NCBI GenBank assembly: GCA_937879825.1
Contig: CALFMQ010000265.1
Location: 1 to 5,303, forward strand
From: an uncultured Phycisphaerales bacterium
GTDB taxonomy: Bacteria > Planctomycetota > Phycisphaerae > Phycisphaerales > UBA1924
Reading direction: 5' to 3'
DNA length: 5,303 nucleotides
Shown: positions 1 to 5,303 of the stretch, one piece after another
Layout: each line of letters begins with the position of its first letter
Numbering within the stretch: the stretch's first letter is position 1
The notes under the pieces: model-generated
Told to the model about the DNA's origin: nothing
Databases searched by the model: none
The model's input: only the letters and a program-made list of their open reading frames with translations
Translations under genes and position numbers: made by a program

Positions 1-1
1 G

Positions 2-1213
2 GAGAAGGAAGCGAATCAGCTCCAGATCGACTCGATCCTCCAGACCATCGACCGCGTCGCCAGCGCGACCTCGTTCCAGGGGTCGAAGCTGCTCAACGGC
101 AACTACGGCTACGCCGCGACCGACGTGAGCGGCGCTGTCTCTTCCTTCAAGATCAACGGCGCCAAGCTCAATCAGGGCGACACACGCAACGTCGAGGTGC
201 TCGTCACCCAGTCCGCCCAGCGCGCCGGCCTGTTCCTCTCGACCGCGACCAACGCGATCGACCTCGGCGCCGGCTCGACCTTTGTCATCGAGATCACCGG
301 TACCAAGGGGTCCCGTGAGTTCTCGTTCGCGTCGGGCACCGCCCTTTCGACCATCGCCGATACCGTTAACTCCTTCAAGGATGTCCTGGGCGTCTCCGCC
401 ACGGACTCCGGCACCGGGCTGCGGATCGACTCCGTCGAGTTCGGCGAGGACGAGTTCGTCTCGGTGAAGATCAGCGACGACGGCTCCATCGCAGGCGCCA
501 ACGTCGGCATCTACCAGTACGCCGCGACCGATACCAACACCGCCAACACGACGATCCTCTCGACCTTCACCGCCGCCGCCAACAAGGTCACCGACATCGG
601 CCAGGACCTCGGCGCGACGATCAACGGCATCGTGGCCACCACCAACGGCACGATCGCACGCATCAACACGGACTTCCTCGATGTCGAAGTCGACCTCTCC
701 TCTACCGCCGGCGTGGCCGCCAACGCCCAGACGCTCGGCGCGATCGACGCCTTCACGATCACCGGCGGCGGCGCGAGCTTCCAGCTCGCCGCGCAGGTCG
801 ATATCGCCGGCAAGGTCTCGCTGGGCATCGACAACGTCGCGGTCCGCAACATCGGGCAGGCCGACATCGAAGGCGAGGTCAAGTTCCTCTCCGATCTGAG
901 CTCCGGCAAGGGTCTCGATGTGGTCGACGGCGACCTCTCCGGCGCCCAGAAGGTCGTCGAGAAGGCCATCCGCGAGGTGAGCCAGCTCCGCGGACGACTC
1001 GGTGCCTTCCAGCAGAACACGATCGGCGCCACCGTCCGGTCGCTCAACATCGGCCTCGAGAACACCACAGCGGCCGAGTCGATCATCCGCGACGCGGACT
1101 TCGCCTTCGAGACCGCCGACCTCACACGCAACCAGATCCTCTCCGCTTCGGCGCAGCAGATCCTGGGTCTCGCGAACTCTCAGCCGCAGGCCGCTCTCCA
1201 GCTCCTCGGCTAA
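2..1213 (+). CDS. fliC: Flagellin, 3' part (N-terminus outside window)
   Basis: This is the structural subunit of the flagellar filament, exported through the flagellar type III apparatus and polymerised outside the cell. The reading frame is open from base 2, giving 403 residues. The first residues (EANQLQIDSILQTIDRVAS, then FQGSKLLNG) match the second half of the conserved flagellin N-terminal coiled-coil domain, so roughly the first hundred residues are missing. Bases 275-476 resemble a flagellin hook-IN motif (ITGTKGSREFSF ... GVSATDSGTGLRIDSV), part of the variable surface-exposed middle. A GGGASFQL segment near base 769 marks the return to the core. From about base 926 the C-terminal helix domain is clear, with IIRDADFAFETADLTRNQIL and the end QAALQLLG. 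A GTG at 125 is in frame but lies inside the conserved domain, so it is not the start. A terminator follows directly. The family is certain. The symbol is the generic one and paralogues are common. Confidence 0.96.
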   Translation, partial: EKEANQLQIDSILQTIDRVASATSFQGSKLLNGNYGYAATDVSGAVSSFKINGAKLNQGDTRNVEVLVTQSAQRAGLFLSTATNAIDLGAGSTFVIEITGTKGSREFSFASGTALSTIADTVNSFKDVLGVSATDSGTGLRIDSVEFGEDEFVSVKISDDGSIAGANVGIYQYAATDTNTANTTILSTFTAAANKVTDIGQDLGATINGIVATTNGTIARINTDFLDVEVDLSSTAGVAANAQTLGAIDAFTITGGGASFQLAAQVDIAGKVSLGIDNVAVRNIGQADIEGEVKFLSDLSSGKGLDVVDGDLSGAQKVVEKAIREVSQLRGRLGAFQQNTIGATVRSLNIGLENTTAAESIIRDADFAFETADLTRNQILSASAQQILGLANSQPQAALQLLG

Positions 1214-1246
1214 GACATCTCTCTCTAGGTCCGCTCCCTCGGATCC

Positions 1247-1280
1247 GAACGCCCCGACGCTCTTCGTCGGGGCGTTCTTT
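1247..1280 (+). terminator. Intrinsic terminator of the flagellin gene
   Basis: GAACGCCCCGACG (1247-1259) and CGTCGGGGCGTTC (1265-1277) form a perfect 13-bp, GC-rich stem around a 5-base loop (CTCTT). TTT follows directly, and a looser T-rich stretch runs to about 1286. It lies 33 bases after the flagellin stop codon, as expected for a highly expressed single transcript. The opposite strand has no T-tract on its downstream side, so it is probably one-directional. Confidence 0.9.
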
Positions 1281-1292
1281 CATTTCACGCAA

Positions 1293-1298
1293 TAGACT
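1293..1298 (+). promoter_or_regulatory. Possible -10 box before the oxidoreductase gene
   Basis: TAGACT fits the TAnnnT form of a sigma-70 -10 box and ends 6 bases before the ATG at 1305. No acceptable -35 is seen at 16-18 bases upstream, because that stretch is the right arm of the flagellin terminator. If it is real, transcription would start at or almost at the ATG, giving a leaderless mRNA. That would fit the absence of a Shine-Dalgarno sequence there. This is weak evidence from a six-base match. Confidence 0.25.
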
Positions 1299-1304
1299 CA
1301 TCCC

Positions 1305-2459
1305 ATGACCATCAGCCATTGGCGACGAACCAACACGCTCGGCGAACTCCGATGCGATACGCTCGTCCTCGGCGCGGGCGTCGCCGGGCTCTCGGCCGCG
1401 CTCGCCCTCCGCGCTCACCATGTCGACACCCTCGTCGTCGATCGCGCCGCGGTCGGCTCCGGCGCCAGCTCCCGCAACGCGGGCTACCTCATGCGCGGCG
1501 CCGCCGACAACTACGCCGCGGGCGTTCGCACCTGGGGGCGCGACATCACACGGGACCTCTGGCGCCTCACCGAGCACAATCTCTTCCTGCTCCGGTCGCG
1601 CGGCGCCGAGCGGCTCCAAAGCTACCAACCCCGCGCCTCCTGCCTGCTCGCGCTCACCGAGGAAGAACAAGGCGAACTCCAAAAGGCCCGCTCGATGATG
1701 CTCGAAGACGGGTTCGAGGCGCCGTGGATCGAGTCCGGTTCCGACACCGTCTGGCGATCGGGCCTCGCGCGCGCCGGACTGGTCAACCCGCACGACGCCG
1801 TCTGCAATCCCTGCGAACTCCTGGCGATGCTCCGATCGCAGCTGCACGCGCCCATCATCGAGCATCAGGAAGCGATCGCGATCGAAGAAACCGGGCGCGA
1901 AGTCATGGTCACCCTCACCGACGGCCGCGTGCGCGCCAACCGTGTCATCGCATGTTTCAACGCCTATGCCCCCCTGCTGATTCCCGAGGCGGCCTTGTGG
2001 GTCGCCCCGAATCGAGGCCAGATGCTGACGCTCCGCGCGCCAAGCGTCCGCCTCGATATGTCCTACTACGCGAATCACGGCTCCGAGTACTTCCGCGCCG
2101 TCGAGCCCGGCGTCTTCGTGATCGGCGGATGGCGCAAGCACTTCGCCGAGGCCGAGCGAACCTATGAGGACGCTGTCACTCCCGCCATCCAGAACGGCCT
2201 CGAGTCGTTCGCCCGAGCGATGTTCGGGGCCGACCAGCAGGTCATCAGCCGGTGGTCCGGCGTCATGGGTTTCTCGCCGCACGGACGGCCCATCGCCGGG
2301 CCCATCCAACCCGGCTCGCGGGTCTGGTTCCTGGGCGGCTTCACCGGGCACGGCATGTCCCTCGCCCACGCGACCGCCTCGCTCGCCGTGGATGCCATGC
2401 TGGGCCTCGCGGACCTCGCCCCCGCGATCGCCGGAACCCTCGCCTCTTCAAGGGCTTGA
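1305..2459 (+). CDS. FAD-dependent oxidoreductase, DadA/PuuB-like (DAO family)
   Basis: This 384-residue protein is a predicted cytoplasmic flavoenzyme that oxidises an amine or amino acid. The dinucleotide-binding Rossmann fold is at the N-terminus: GAGVAG at residues 23-28, with the ribose-binding acid D46 at the end of the second strand (LVVDR). GSGASSRNAGYL (51-62) corresponds to the GASGRNGG segment of gamma-glutamylputrescine oxidase-type enzymes, where it contacts the flavin. The C-terminal FAD motif is MGFSPHGRPIAG (331-342) followed by GGFTGHGMSLAHA (354-366). Length is normal for DAO proteins of 370-430 residues, and no signal peptide or membrane segment is seen. The ATG at 1305 is chosen because it places the fold 20 residues in, but no Shine-Dalgarno sequence precedes it. 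No putrescine-pathway or amino-acid transport gene is adjacent, so the substrate is unknown. Sarcosine/glycine oxidase-like activity is also possible. Confidence 0.9.
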   Translation: MTISHWRRTNTLGELRCDTLVLGAGVAGLSAALALRAHHVDTLVVDRAAVGSGASSRNAGYLMRGAADNYAAGVRTWGRDITRDLWRLTEHNLFLLRSRGAERLQSYQPRASCLLALTEEEQGELQKARSMMLEDGFEAPWIESGSDTVWRSGLARAGLVNPHDAVCNPCELLAMLRSQLHAPIIEHQEAIAIEETGREVMVTLTDGRVRANRVIACFNAYAPLLIPEAALWVAPNRGQMLTLRAPSVRLDMSYYANHGSEYFRAVEPGVFVIGGWRKHFAEAERTYEDAVTPAIQNGLESFARAMFGADQQVISRWSGVMGFSPHGRPIAGPIQPGSRVWFLGGFTGHGMSLAHATASLAVDAMLGLADLAPAIAGTLASSRA

Positions 2460-2464
2460 GCCGG

Positions 2465-2474
2465 TAGATTCATC
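2465..2474 (+). promoter_or_regulatory. Possible -10 element before the MORN gene
   Basis: TAGATTCATC starts five bases after the oxidoreductase stop codon. It matches the TAGACTCATC at 1293-1302 in 9 of 10 positions. It could be a -10 region producing a leader of about 120 bases for the gene at 2599. No clear -35 is seen. The rest of 2460-2598 holds only a short GC-rich inverted repeat (GCCCG 2541-2545 with CGGGC 2552-2556) without a T-tract. Confidence 0.2.
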
Positions 2475-2583
2475 TGTCTCGCCACCGATGCTGCACACAC
2501 GCGGGCGGCGGGCCGATGTTCGATATCTGATACCCTTGGAGCCCGCCCCGCCGGGCCGCCGAAATCATCCAAGTCCACGCCCC

Positions 2584-2590
2584 AGAAGGA
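2584..2590 (+). promoter_or_regulatory. Shine-Dalgarno sequence that fixes the MORN gene start
   Basis: AGAAGGA lies 8 bases before the ATG at 2599. It favours this start over an in-frame ATG at 2488, which would put 37 arginine- and proline-rich residues in front of an otherwise normal signal peptide. Confidence 0.7.
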
Positions 2591-2598
2591 CCATCCAC

Positions 2599-3612
2599 AT
2601 GACCTTCCGCCAGATGCTCGCTCTCTTCGTCGCCGCCTCCCCCGCGATCCTCTGCTCGTGTGCCTGCGAACGGAAGGCCTCCGCCGCCCCGAGGCAGGCC
2701 AAGGCCGCCGCGCCCCAGCAGGAGGCGACCACCACCGCCCCACCGACCACCGGCACAAGCGAGTGGACCACCGTCGCAGGGTCCACAAGCGACGCCCCGA
2801 GCGTCACGGACAACCCCGAGAACATCGTCGTCCGCAGGGGTGAGGCGGGCAACATCGAGGCCGAGGGCGCCATGCTCGACGGCAAGCAGCACGGCGACTG
2901 GACCTTCTACTGGCCCAACGGCAATCTCAAGGGCAAGGGCGCTTTCGATCAGGGCGTCCGATCCGGACCGTGGATGTTCTGGGAAGAGGACGGGTCCAAG
3001 GCCACGGCCGGCGCCTTCATCGACGGCAAGCCAGACGGCGTCTGGGAGCACTGGTACCCCAACGGCGTCCGCAAGGCCGAGCAGACCTTCCGCGACGGCA
3101 AGATGCACGGACTCACGCGTACCTGGGACGAGTTCGGGCGCATCCAGCAGGAAGTCACATTCAACGCCGATATCCCGCTGACGCTCGACGGCCGGCAGGC
3201 CAAGCACGGCCCGTTCGCGCAATACAACGCCGACGGCATCAAGGTCGAAGAGGGCCAGTACGACCACGACATGCGCGCGGGCGTCTGGATCTACCGCTTC
3301 AATACCGGCCAGATCAGCAAGGCCGGTCGCTACTACGACGGCGAGGAACTCGGGCTCTGGATCTTCGGCAAGGAAGGCCAGGCGGGCTACAAGGGCAAGA
3401 AGCGCCTCGTCAACGGACGCGATGACATCCTCGGTCGCGACTTCGAGATGATGGAGATCGTCTTCGGCCCCGACCGCTCCAAATGGCCCATGGACTTCGA
3501 CAGCCCCGCGGAACTCGACCCCAATGTCCGCCCGGGCGACGACATCTTCTTCACCAACCCCGATAAGGGCGACGAGGGGAACGACACCGAGGAGACGCCG
3601 TCCGGCGGCTGA
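2599..3612 (+). CDS. Secreted MORN-repeat (YwqK-type) protein, probable lipoprotein
   Basis: This 337-residue exported protein is of unknown function. The N-terminus has R4, a hydrophobic core (residues 6-18) and a cysteine cluster C19, C21, C23. LCSC (18-21) is an acceptable lipobox, with lipidation at C21, so membrane anchoring outside the cytoplasm is likely. Residues 24-75 are a low-complexity Ala/Pro/Thr linker. Seven MORN-like units follow at residues 93-270, with the pattern DGK-x-x-G-x-W-x-x-(W/Y)-x-x-x-G-x-x-x-x-x-x-x-(F/Y). The first four are exactly 24 residues each. A short insertion (189-196) precedes unit five. The acidic tail (271-337) has no motif I recognise. Database pipelines often call such proteins YwqK-family antitoxins. 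The export signal and the absence of any toxin gene beside it argue against that role here. MORN proteins elsewhere serve as scaffolds or membrane-associated surfaces. A structural envelope role is an inference. Confidence 0.9.
   Translation: MTFRQMLALFVAASPAILCSCACERKASAAPRQAKAAAPQQEATTTAPPTTGTSEWTTVAGSTSDAPSVTDNPENIVVRRGEAGNIEAEGAMLDGKQHGDWTFYWPNGNLKGKGAFDQGVRSGPWMFWEEDGSKATAGAFIDGKPDGVWEHWYPNGVRKAEQTFRDGKMHGLTRTWDEFGRIQQEVTFNADIPLTLDGRQAKHGPFAQYNADGIKVEEGQYDHDMRAGVWIYRFNTGQISKAGRYYDGEELGLWIFGKEGQAGYKGKKRLVNGRDDILGRDFEMMEIVFGPDRSKWPMDFDSPAELDPNVRPGDDIFFTNPDKGDEGNDTEETPSGG
2875..3408 (+). repeat. Seven tandem MORN-type coding repeats, 72-base period
   Basis: The units, in residues of the gene at 2599, are 93-116, 117-140, 141-164, 165-188, 197-221, 222-245 and 246-270. 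Each begins near a DG or equivalent turn and ends in F, Y or L. The period is 24 codons, or 25 in units five and seven. The repetition is at protein level. At base level the copies have diverged strongly, so this is an old array rather than a recent tandem duplication. Confidence 0.85.
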
Positions 3613-3630
3613 CCCCTCGAAGAACCGTGT

Positions 3631-3659
3631 TTGCCGGGGCGTCGCCCGCCCCGTACCAT
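3631..3659 (+). promoter_or_regulatory. Sigma-70-like promoter of the tRNA-Pro gene
   Basis: TTGCCG (3631-3636) as -35 and TACCAT (3654-3659) as -10 are separated by an ideal 17 bases, and each matches consensus at 4 of 6 positions. The predicted transcription start at about 3666 is only some 7 bases before the mature tRNA 5' end at 3673. Spacing and position make this the best promoter candidate in the window. Confidence 0.6.
3635..3653 (+). other. Perfect palindrome between -35 and -10 of the tRNA promoter
   Basis: CGGGGCG (3635-3641) and CGCCCCG (3647-3653) pair perfectly around a 5-base loop (TCGCC). The hairpin begins 22 bases after the MORN gene stop codon, so it could end that transcript, although no T-tract follows. 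It also fills the promoter spacer exactly, up to the base before the -10 box, which would suit an operator or a shared terminator/promoter. Confidence 0.5.
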
Positions 3660-3672
3660 TCGCCGACAACCT

Positions 3673-3746
3673 CGGGGTGTAGCGCAGCTTGGTAGCGCGT
3701 CTCGTTCGGGACGAGAAGGTCGCAGGTTCGAATCCTGTCACCCCGA
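3673..3746 (+). tRNA. trnP: tRNA-Pro, anticodon CGG
   Basis: A complete 74-base cloverleaf is visible. The acceptor stem CGGGGTG (3673-3679) pairs with CACCCCG (3739-3745). The D stem is GCGC (3682-3685) with GCGC (3695-3698) around an AGCTTGGTA loop. The anticodon stem is TCTCG (3700-3704) with CGAGA (3712-3716). The anticodon loop TTCGGGA has anticodon CGG at 3707-3709 and therefore reads CCG codons. The T stem is GCAGG with CCTGT, including one G-T pair, around loop TTCGAAT (3727-3733). The C1-G72 pair and the discriminator A at 3746 are typical of bacterial tRNA-Pro. The 3' CCA is not encoded (CTT follows) and must be added after transcription. No repeat of its 3' end is seen in the rest of the window, so there is no sign here that it served as an integration site. 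Confidence 0.97.
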
Positions 3747-3761
3747 CTTTGCCTCTATTCA

Positions 3762-3789
3762 AACCCCTGGACGAGCATGTCGAGGGGTT
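3762..3789 (+). terminator. Probable terminator of the tRNA-Pro transcript
   Basis: AACCCCT (3762-3768) pairs with AGGGGTT (3783-3789). After a G-G mismatch, GAC (3770-3772) pairs with GTC (3779-3781) around a 6-base loop. It lies 15 bases after the mature tRNA end. The downstream bases (CATTCAC) are only weakly T-rich, so termination efficiency is uncertain. Confidence 0.6.
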
Positions 3790-3894
3790 CATTCACAGGA
3801 TCAACACGCCTCCGTGTCGCCGCCCGGCGTCGTATCCGTGAGTGATGGCATAACGGACGGCCCGTGAATCTCGATGGCAGGCGGAACCGGGATC

Positions 3895-3900
3895 AGGAGG
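3895..3900 (+). promoter_or_regulatory. Shine-Dalgarno sequence that fixes the hydrolase start
   Basis: A perfect AGGAGG ends 11 bases before the ATG at 3912, a slightly long spacing. It selects this ATG over the in-frame GTG at 3864, which would add 16 charged residues in front of the signal peptide and has no such site. Confidence 0.75.
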
Positions 3901-3911
3901 TTCCACCAAGC

Positions 3912-4859
3912 ATGCTCCGGTACCTCGTGGCGTGGTTTCTCATCGCTTCCGGCGTCGCTGCACTAGCACAGGAGCAGGACGATCCCGGAAACCGCTCCAT
4001 TGTTCGCGGCGATCCGCAAGCATTGTCGAATGAGCACGGCTCATACGCCCGCTATGTCCCTCAAGGCGCTGCCCGTGGCATCGTTGTGCTTGTGCACGGC
4101 TCCCTCGGCGAGAACGACACGGCCATCGATGCGGCGCGGGTCTTTCTCGAACGATGGACCGCGTTCGCGGATCAGGAGGGGTTCGTCATCCTCGCCCCGG
4201 CGTTCGATCAGGAGAACTTCGGCGGTGTCGCCGGCCCGGGAGGCGGGTACCGAGGGCTGTTCGGCCGCCACATCGGAGCAGACGAGTTCGTCAACGCGAT
4301 CGTCGATGAAACGCGCCGAGCCATTCCCGATTTGCCCGAGAAGTTCGCGCTGTACGGTCATTCGGCCGGCGGGCAGTTCGTCAGCCGCTATCTCGTGATG
4401 CACCCCGAGCGCATCGACGTCGCGGTGATTTCGGCGGCGGGTACATTCGCGTTCCCTCAGCCCGACGTCGACTGGACCAACGGCATGAAGCCGCTGAAGC
4501 GCCGAATGCGCTGGTCCGATGACGATCCATGGAAGGAGATCGAGATCGCGCCCGATCCAGATGGTTGGGTGAAGGCGGCACAGATCCCGGTCGCCGTGGT
4601 CGTCGGCTCGCGAGACACCGCCGAGGTCAAGGCCATCCCCGGCAATCCCGGGCGTACGCATGTGCAGCGGGCGCGCGCGTGGGTGCAAGCCATGACCGAC
4701 CTCGCACATGAACACGGTGTGACCCCCGAGGTCCGCCTTCTCGAGGTCGCCGATGTGGGGCACAACTCCGCCATGCTGACACCGGCGTGCCAACGGGTGA
4801 TGCTCGACGCCCTCGCCCCGTCACGGAATGAACGGAGCGTCGAGACGGACCCGACCTAG
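3912..4859 (+). CDS. Secreted alpha/beta hydrolase, esterase/depolymerase-like
   Basis: This 315-residue exported serine hydrolase has a typical signal peptide: R3, a hydrophobic core at 4-18, and cleavage after ALA at residue 19. The mature protein shows the alpha/beta-hydrolase order: oxyanion-hole strand VVLVHG ending at H62-G63, nucleophile elbow GHSAGG with S151, a probable acid D235 in VVVGSRDT, and the catalytic H284 in DVGHNSAM. The layout and length resemble polyhydroxybutyrate-depolymerase/feruloyl-esterase-like secreted enzymes and related dienelactone-hydrolase-like proteins. No substrate-binding or carbohydrate-binding domain is attached, so the ester substrate cannot be named. 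The gene stands alone between the tRNA and a gap and is probably transcribed by itself. A weak -10-like CATAAC is at 3849-3854. Hydrolase class is nearly certain, the catalytic acid is likely, and the substrate is unknown. Confidence 0.9.
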   Translation: MLRYLVAWFLIASGVAALAQEQDDPGNRSIVRGDPQALSNEHGSYARYVPQGAARGIVVLVHGSLGENDTAIDAARVFLERWTAFADQEGFVILAPAFDQENFGGVAGPGGGYRGLFGRHIGADEFVNAIVDETRRAIPDLPEKFALYGHSAGGQFVSRYLVMHPERIDVAVISAAGTFAFPQPDVDWTNGMKPLKRRMRWSDDDPWKEIEIAPDPDGWVKAAQIPVAVVVGSRDTAEVKAIPGNPGRTHVQRARAWVQAMTDLAHEHGVTPEVRLLEVADVGHNSAMLTPACQRVMLDALAPSRNERSVETDPT

Positions 4860-5120
4860 TCAGCCCCAGCACCTTGGTCATTCGCGTCGAGCCGCGTGCC
4901 TTGGCGATAGGCCCATGGACCGGATATCCAGCGCCGTGAGACTGGGCAATCCATTCCCGACCGTCTGGTCCGCTCAGCCCCGGGATTCTTCGGGTTCCGC
5001 GGCAAACTCGGAGAGATTGGGTGCAATATCCACAATGGGCGATACACTCGAACGGGTGCCGTACGCCCGCCAAATGCGGGGTATGTCGTCTTCACTGTGA
5101 GGCAAACACGGGAGAGATCA
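4860..5120 (+). other. Gap with no convincing gene; possible leader of next gene
   Basis: The reading frames crossing these 261 bases look unlike real proteins: they have poor codon pattern, no ribosome site and no family motif. There are small inverted repeats: GACC/GGTC (4959-4970), CCCG/CGGG (4978-4994) and CGGGTG with CGCCCG (5053-5069, one G-T pair). None has a T-tract, so no clear terminator for the hydrolase is seen. TACACT (5043-5048) is a possible -10 box. The nearest -35-like TTGGGT (5017-5022) has an over-long 20-base spacer, so promoter support is weak. Confidence 0.4.
5110..5116 (+). promoter_or_regulatory. Ribosome binding site of the last gene
   Basis: GGGAGAG contains a GGAG core whose last base is 6 bases before the ATG at 5121. 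It supports that ATG as the start and the + strand as coding. Confidence 0.6.
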
Positions 5121-5303
5121 ATGAATCGCACACTTCTTGTCGGCGGCCTGATGGCCTTGGTCGCCTGCGCGCACGCCTCCGCCCAAACGACCTGGTCCGG
5201 CGTTCTGTCGGAGGAGTCGTTTGAGATCCAAATCGATGACGAGGACCCGAACATCTACACGGATGGCGCCACGATCGCGGTGGCGATGCCCGGCACATTC
5301 TCG
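5121..5303 (+). CDS. Exported protein of unknown function, N-terminal part
   Basis: The first 61 codons are present and the frame is open to the window edge. The N-terminus is a clear export signal: MNRT, then a hydrophobic core at residues 5-15. The cut site is ambiguous. HASA followed by Q22 fits signal peptidase I, while LVAC (13-16) is also a textbook lipobox, which would make it a lipoprotein anchored at C16. The visible mature part contains TTWSGVLSEESFEIQIDDEDP and ends in ATIAVAMPGTFS. It is acidic and rich in short alternating segments that look like beta strands. I do not recognise a family. It begins 261 bases after the hydrolase, probably as its own unit. Confidence 0.75.
   Translation, partial: MNRTLLVGGLMALVACAHASAQTTWSGVLSEESFEIQIDDEDPNIYTDGATIAVAMPGTFS

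Noticed and set aside
1122..2369. A 415-codon frame on the - strand
   Set aside because: It overlaps the flagellin end, the terminator and most of the oxidoreductase. It has no family motif, and the + strand products have clear motifs.
2164..2598. A longer 5' extension of the MORN gene reading into the oxidoreductase gene
   Set aside because: This would bury a normal signal peptide inside the protein. The ATG at 2599 has a good ribosome site, and the extension is low-complexity out-of-frame translation.
2599..3612. Toxin-antitoxin module
   Set aside because: The protein is predicted to be exported, and neither neighbour resembles a toxin.
2470..3792. A 440-codon frame on the - strand, with GVTGFEPATFSSRTRRATKLRYTP at its start
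   Set aside because: The familiar opening is the translated antisense of the tRNA, and the rest mirrors the MORN gene. High GC at third codon positions makes long antisense frames common.
3631..3867. A 78-codon + strand frame running across the tRNA gene
   Set aside because: Its VAQLGSASRSGREGRRFESCHPD stretch is simply a translated tRNA. The cloverleaf explains the bases completely.
3864..3911. GTG start for the hydrolase
   Set aside because: It adds 16 charged residues ahead of the signal peptide, while the ATG at 3912 has a perfect AGGAGG upstream.
4828..5100. A 90-codon + strand frame overlapping the hydrolase end
   Set aside because: It overlaps the end of the hydrolase, has no ribosome site and no recognisable motif.
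3673..5303. Integrated element or genomic island beside the tRNA
   Set aside because: No direct repeat of the tRNA 3' end, no integrase and no mobile-element gene appear in the window. Presence beside a tRNA alone is not enough.

Overview
The window is GC-rich DNA with bacterial gene architecture. It most likely comes from a planctomycete of the Phycisphaerae type. That placement is an inference from the overall protein style: a flagellin with a hook-IN-like insert and a GGGASFQL re-entry segment, a MORN-repeat lipoprotein, and secreted proteins with short signal peptides. No marker gene in the window proves it. All supported genes are on the + strand, but they look like separate transcription units rather than one operon.

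Layout. Bases 2-1213 are the 3' part of a flagellin gene, closed by a strong intrinsic terminator (13-bp perfect stem). Bases 1305-2459 encode a DadA/PuuB-like FAD-dependent amine or amino-acid oxidoreductase, starting only 25 bases after the terminator and lacking a Shine-Dalgarno sequence. Bases 2599-3612 encode a secreted, probably lipid-anchored protein with seven MORN (YwqK-type) repeats at a regular 24-residue period. A tRNA-Pro(CGG) gene follows at 3673-3746. It has a good sigma-70-like promoter whose spacer is a perfect palindrome, and a hairpin behind it. Bases 3912-4859 encode a secreted alpha/beta hydrolase (esterase/depolymerase-like) with a visible Ser-Asp-His triad. After a 261-base gap with no convincing gene, bases 5121-5303 hold the start of another exported protein that runs off the window.

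How the parts relate. The flagellin is a motility structural gene. The oxidoreductase is probably cytoplasmic amine or amino-acid catabolism. The MORN protein, the hydrolase and the last gene product are all predicted to be exported. Nothing shows that these genes act in one pathway. I see no CRISPR array, insertion sequence, integrase, phage gene, toxin partner or other defence module, and no convincing evidence of a previously undescribed system. The points most worth a second look are the MORN lipoprotein, the compressed terminator/start region before the oxidoreductase, and the palindrome inside the tRNA promoter.
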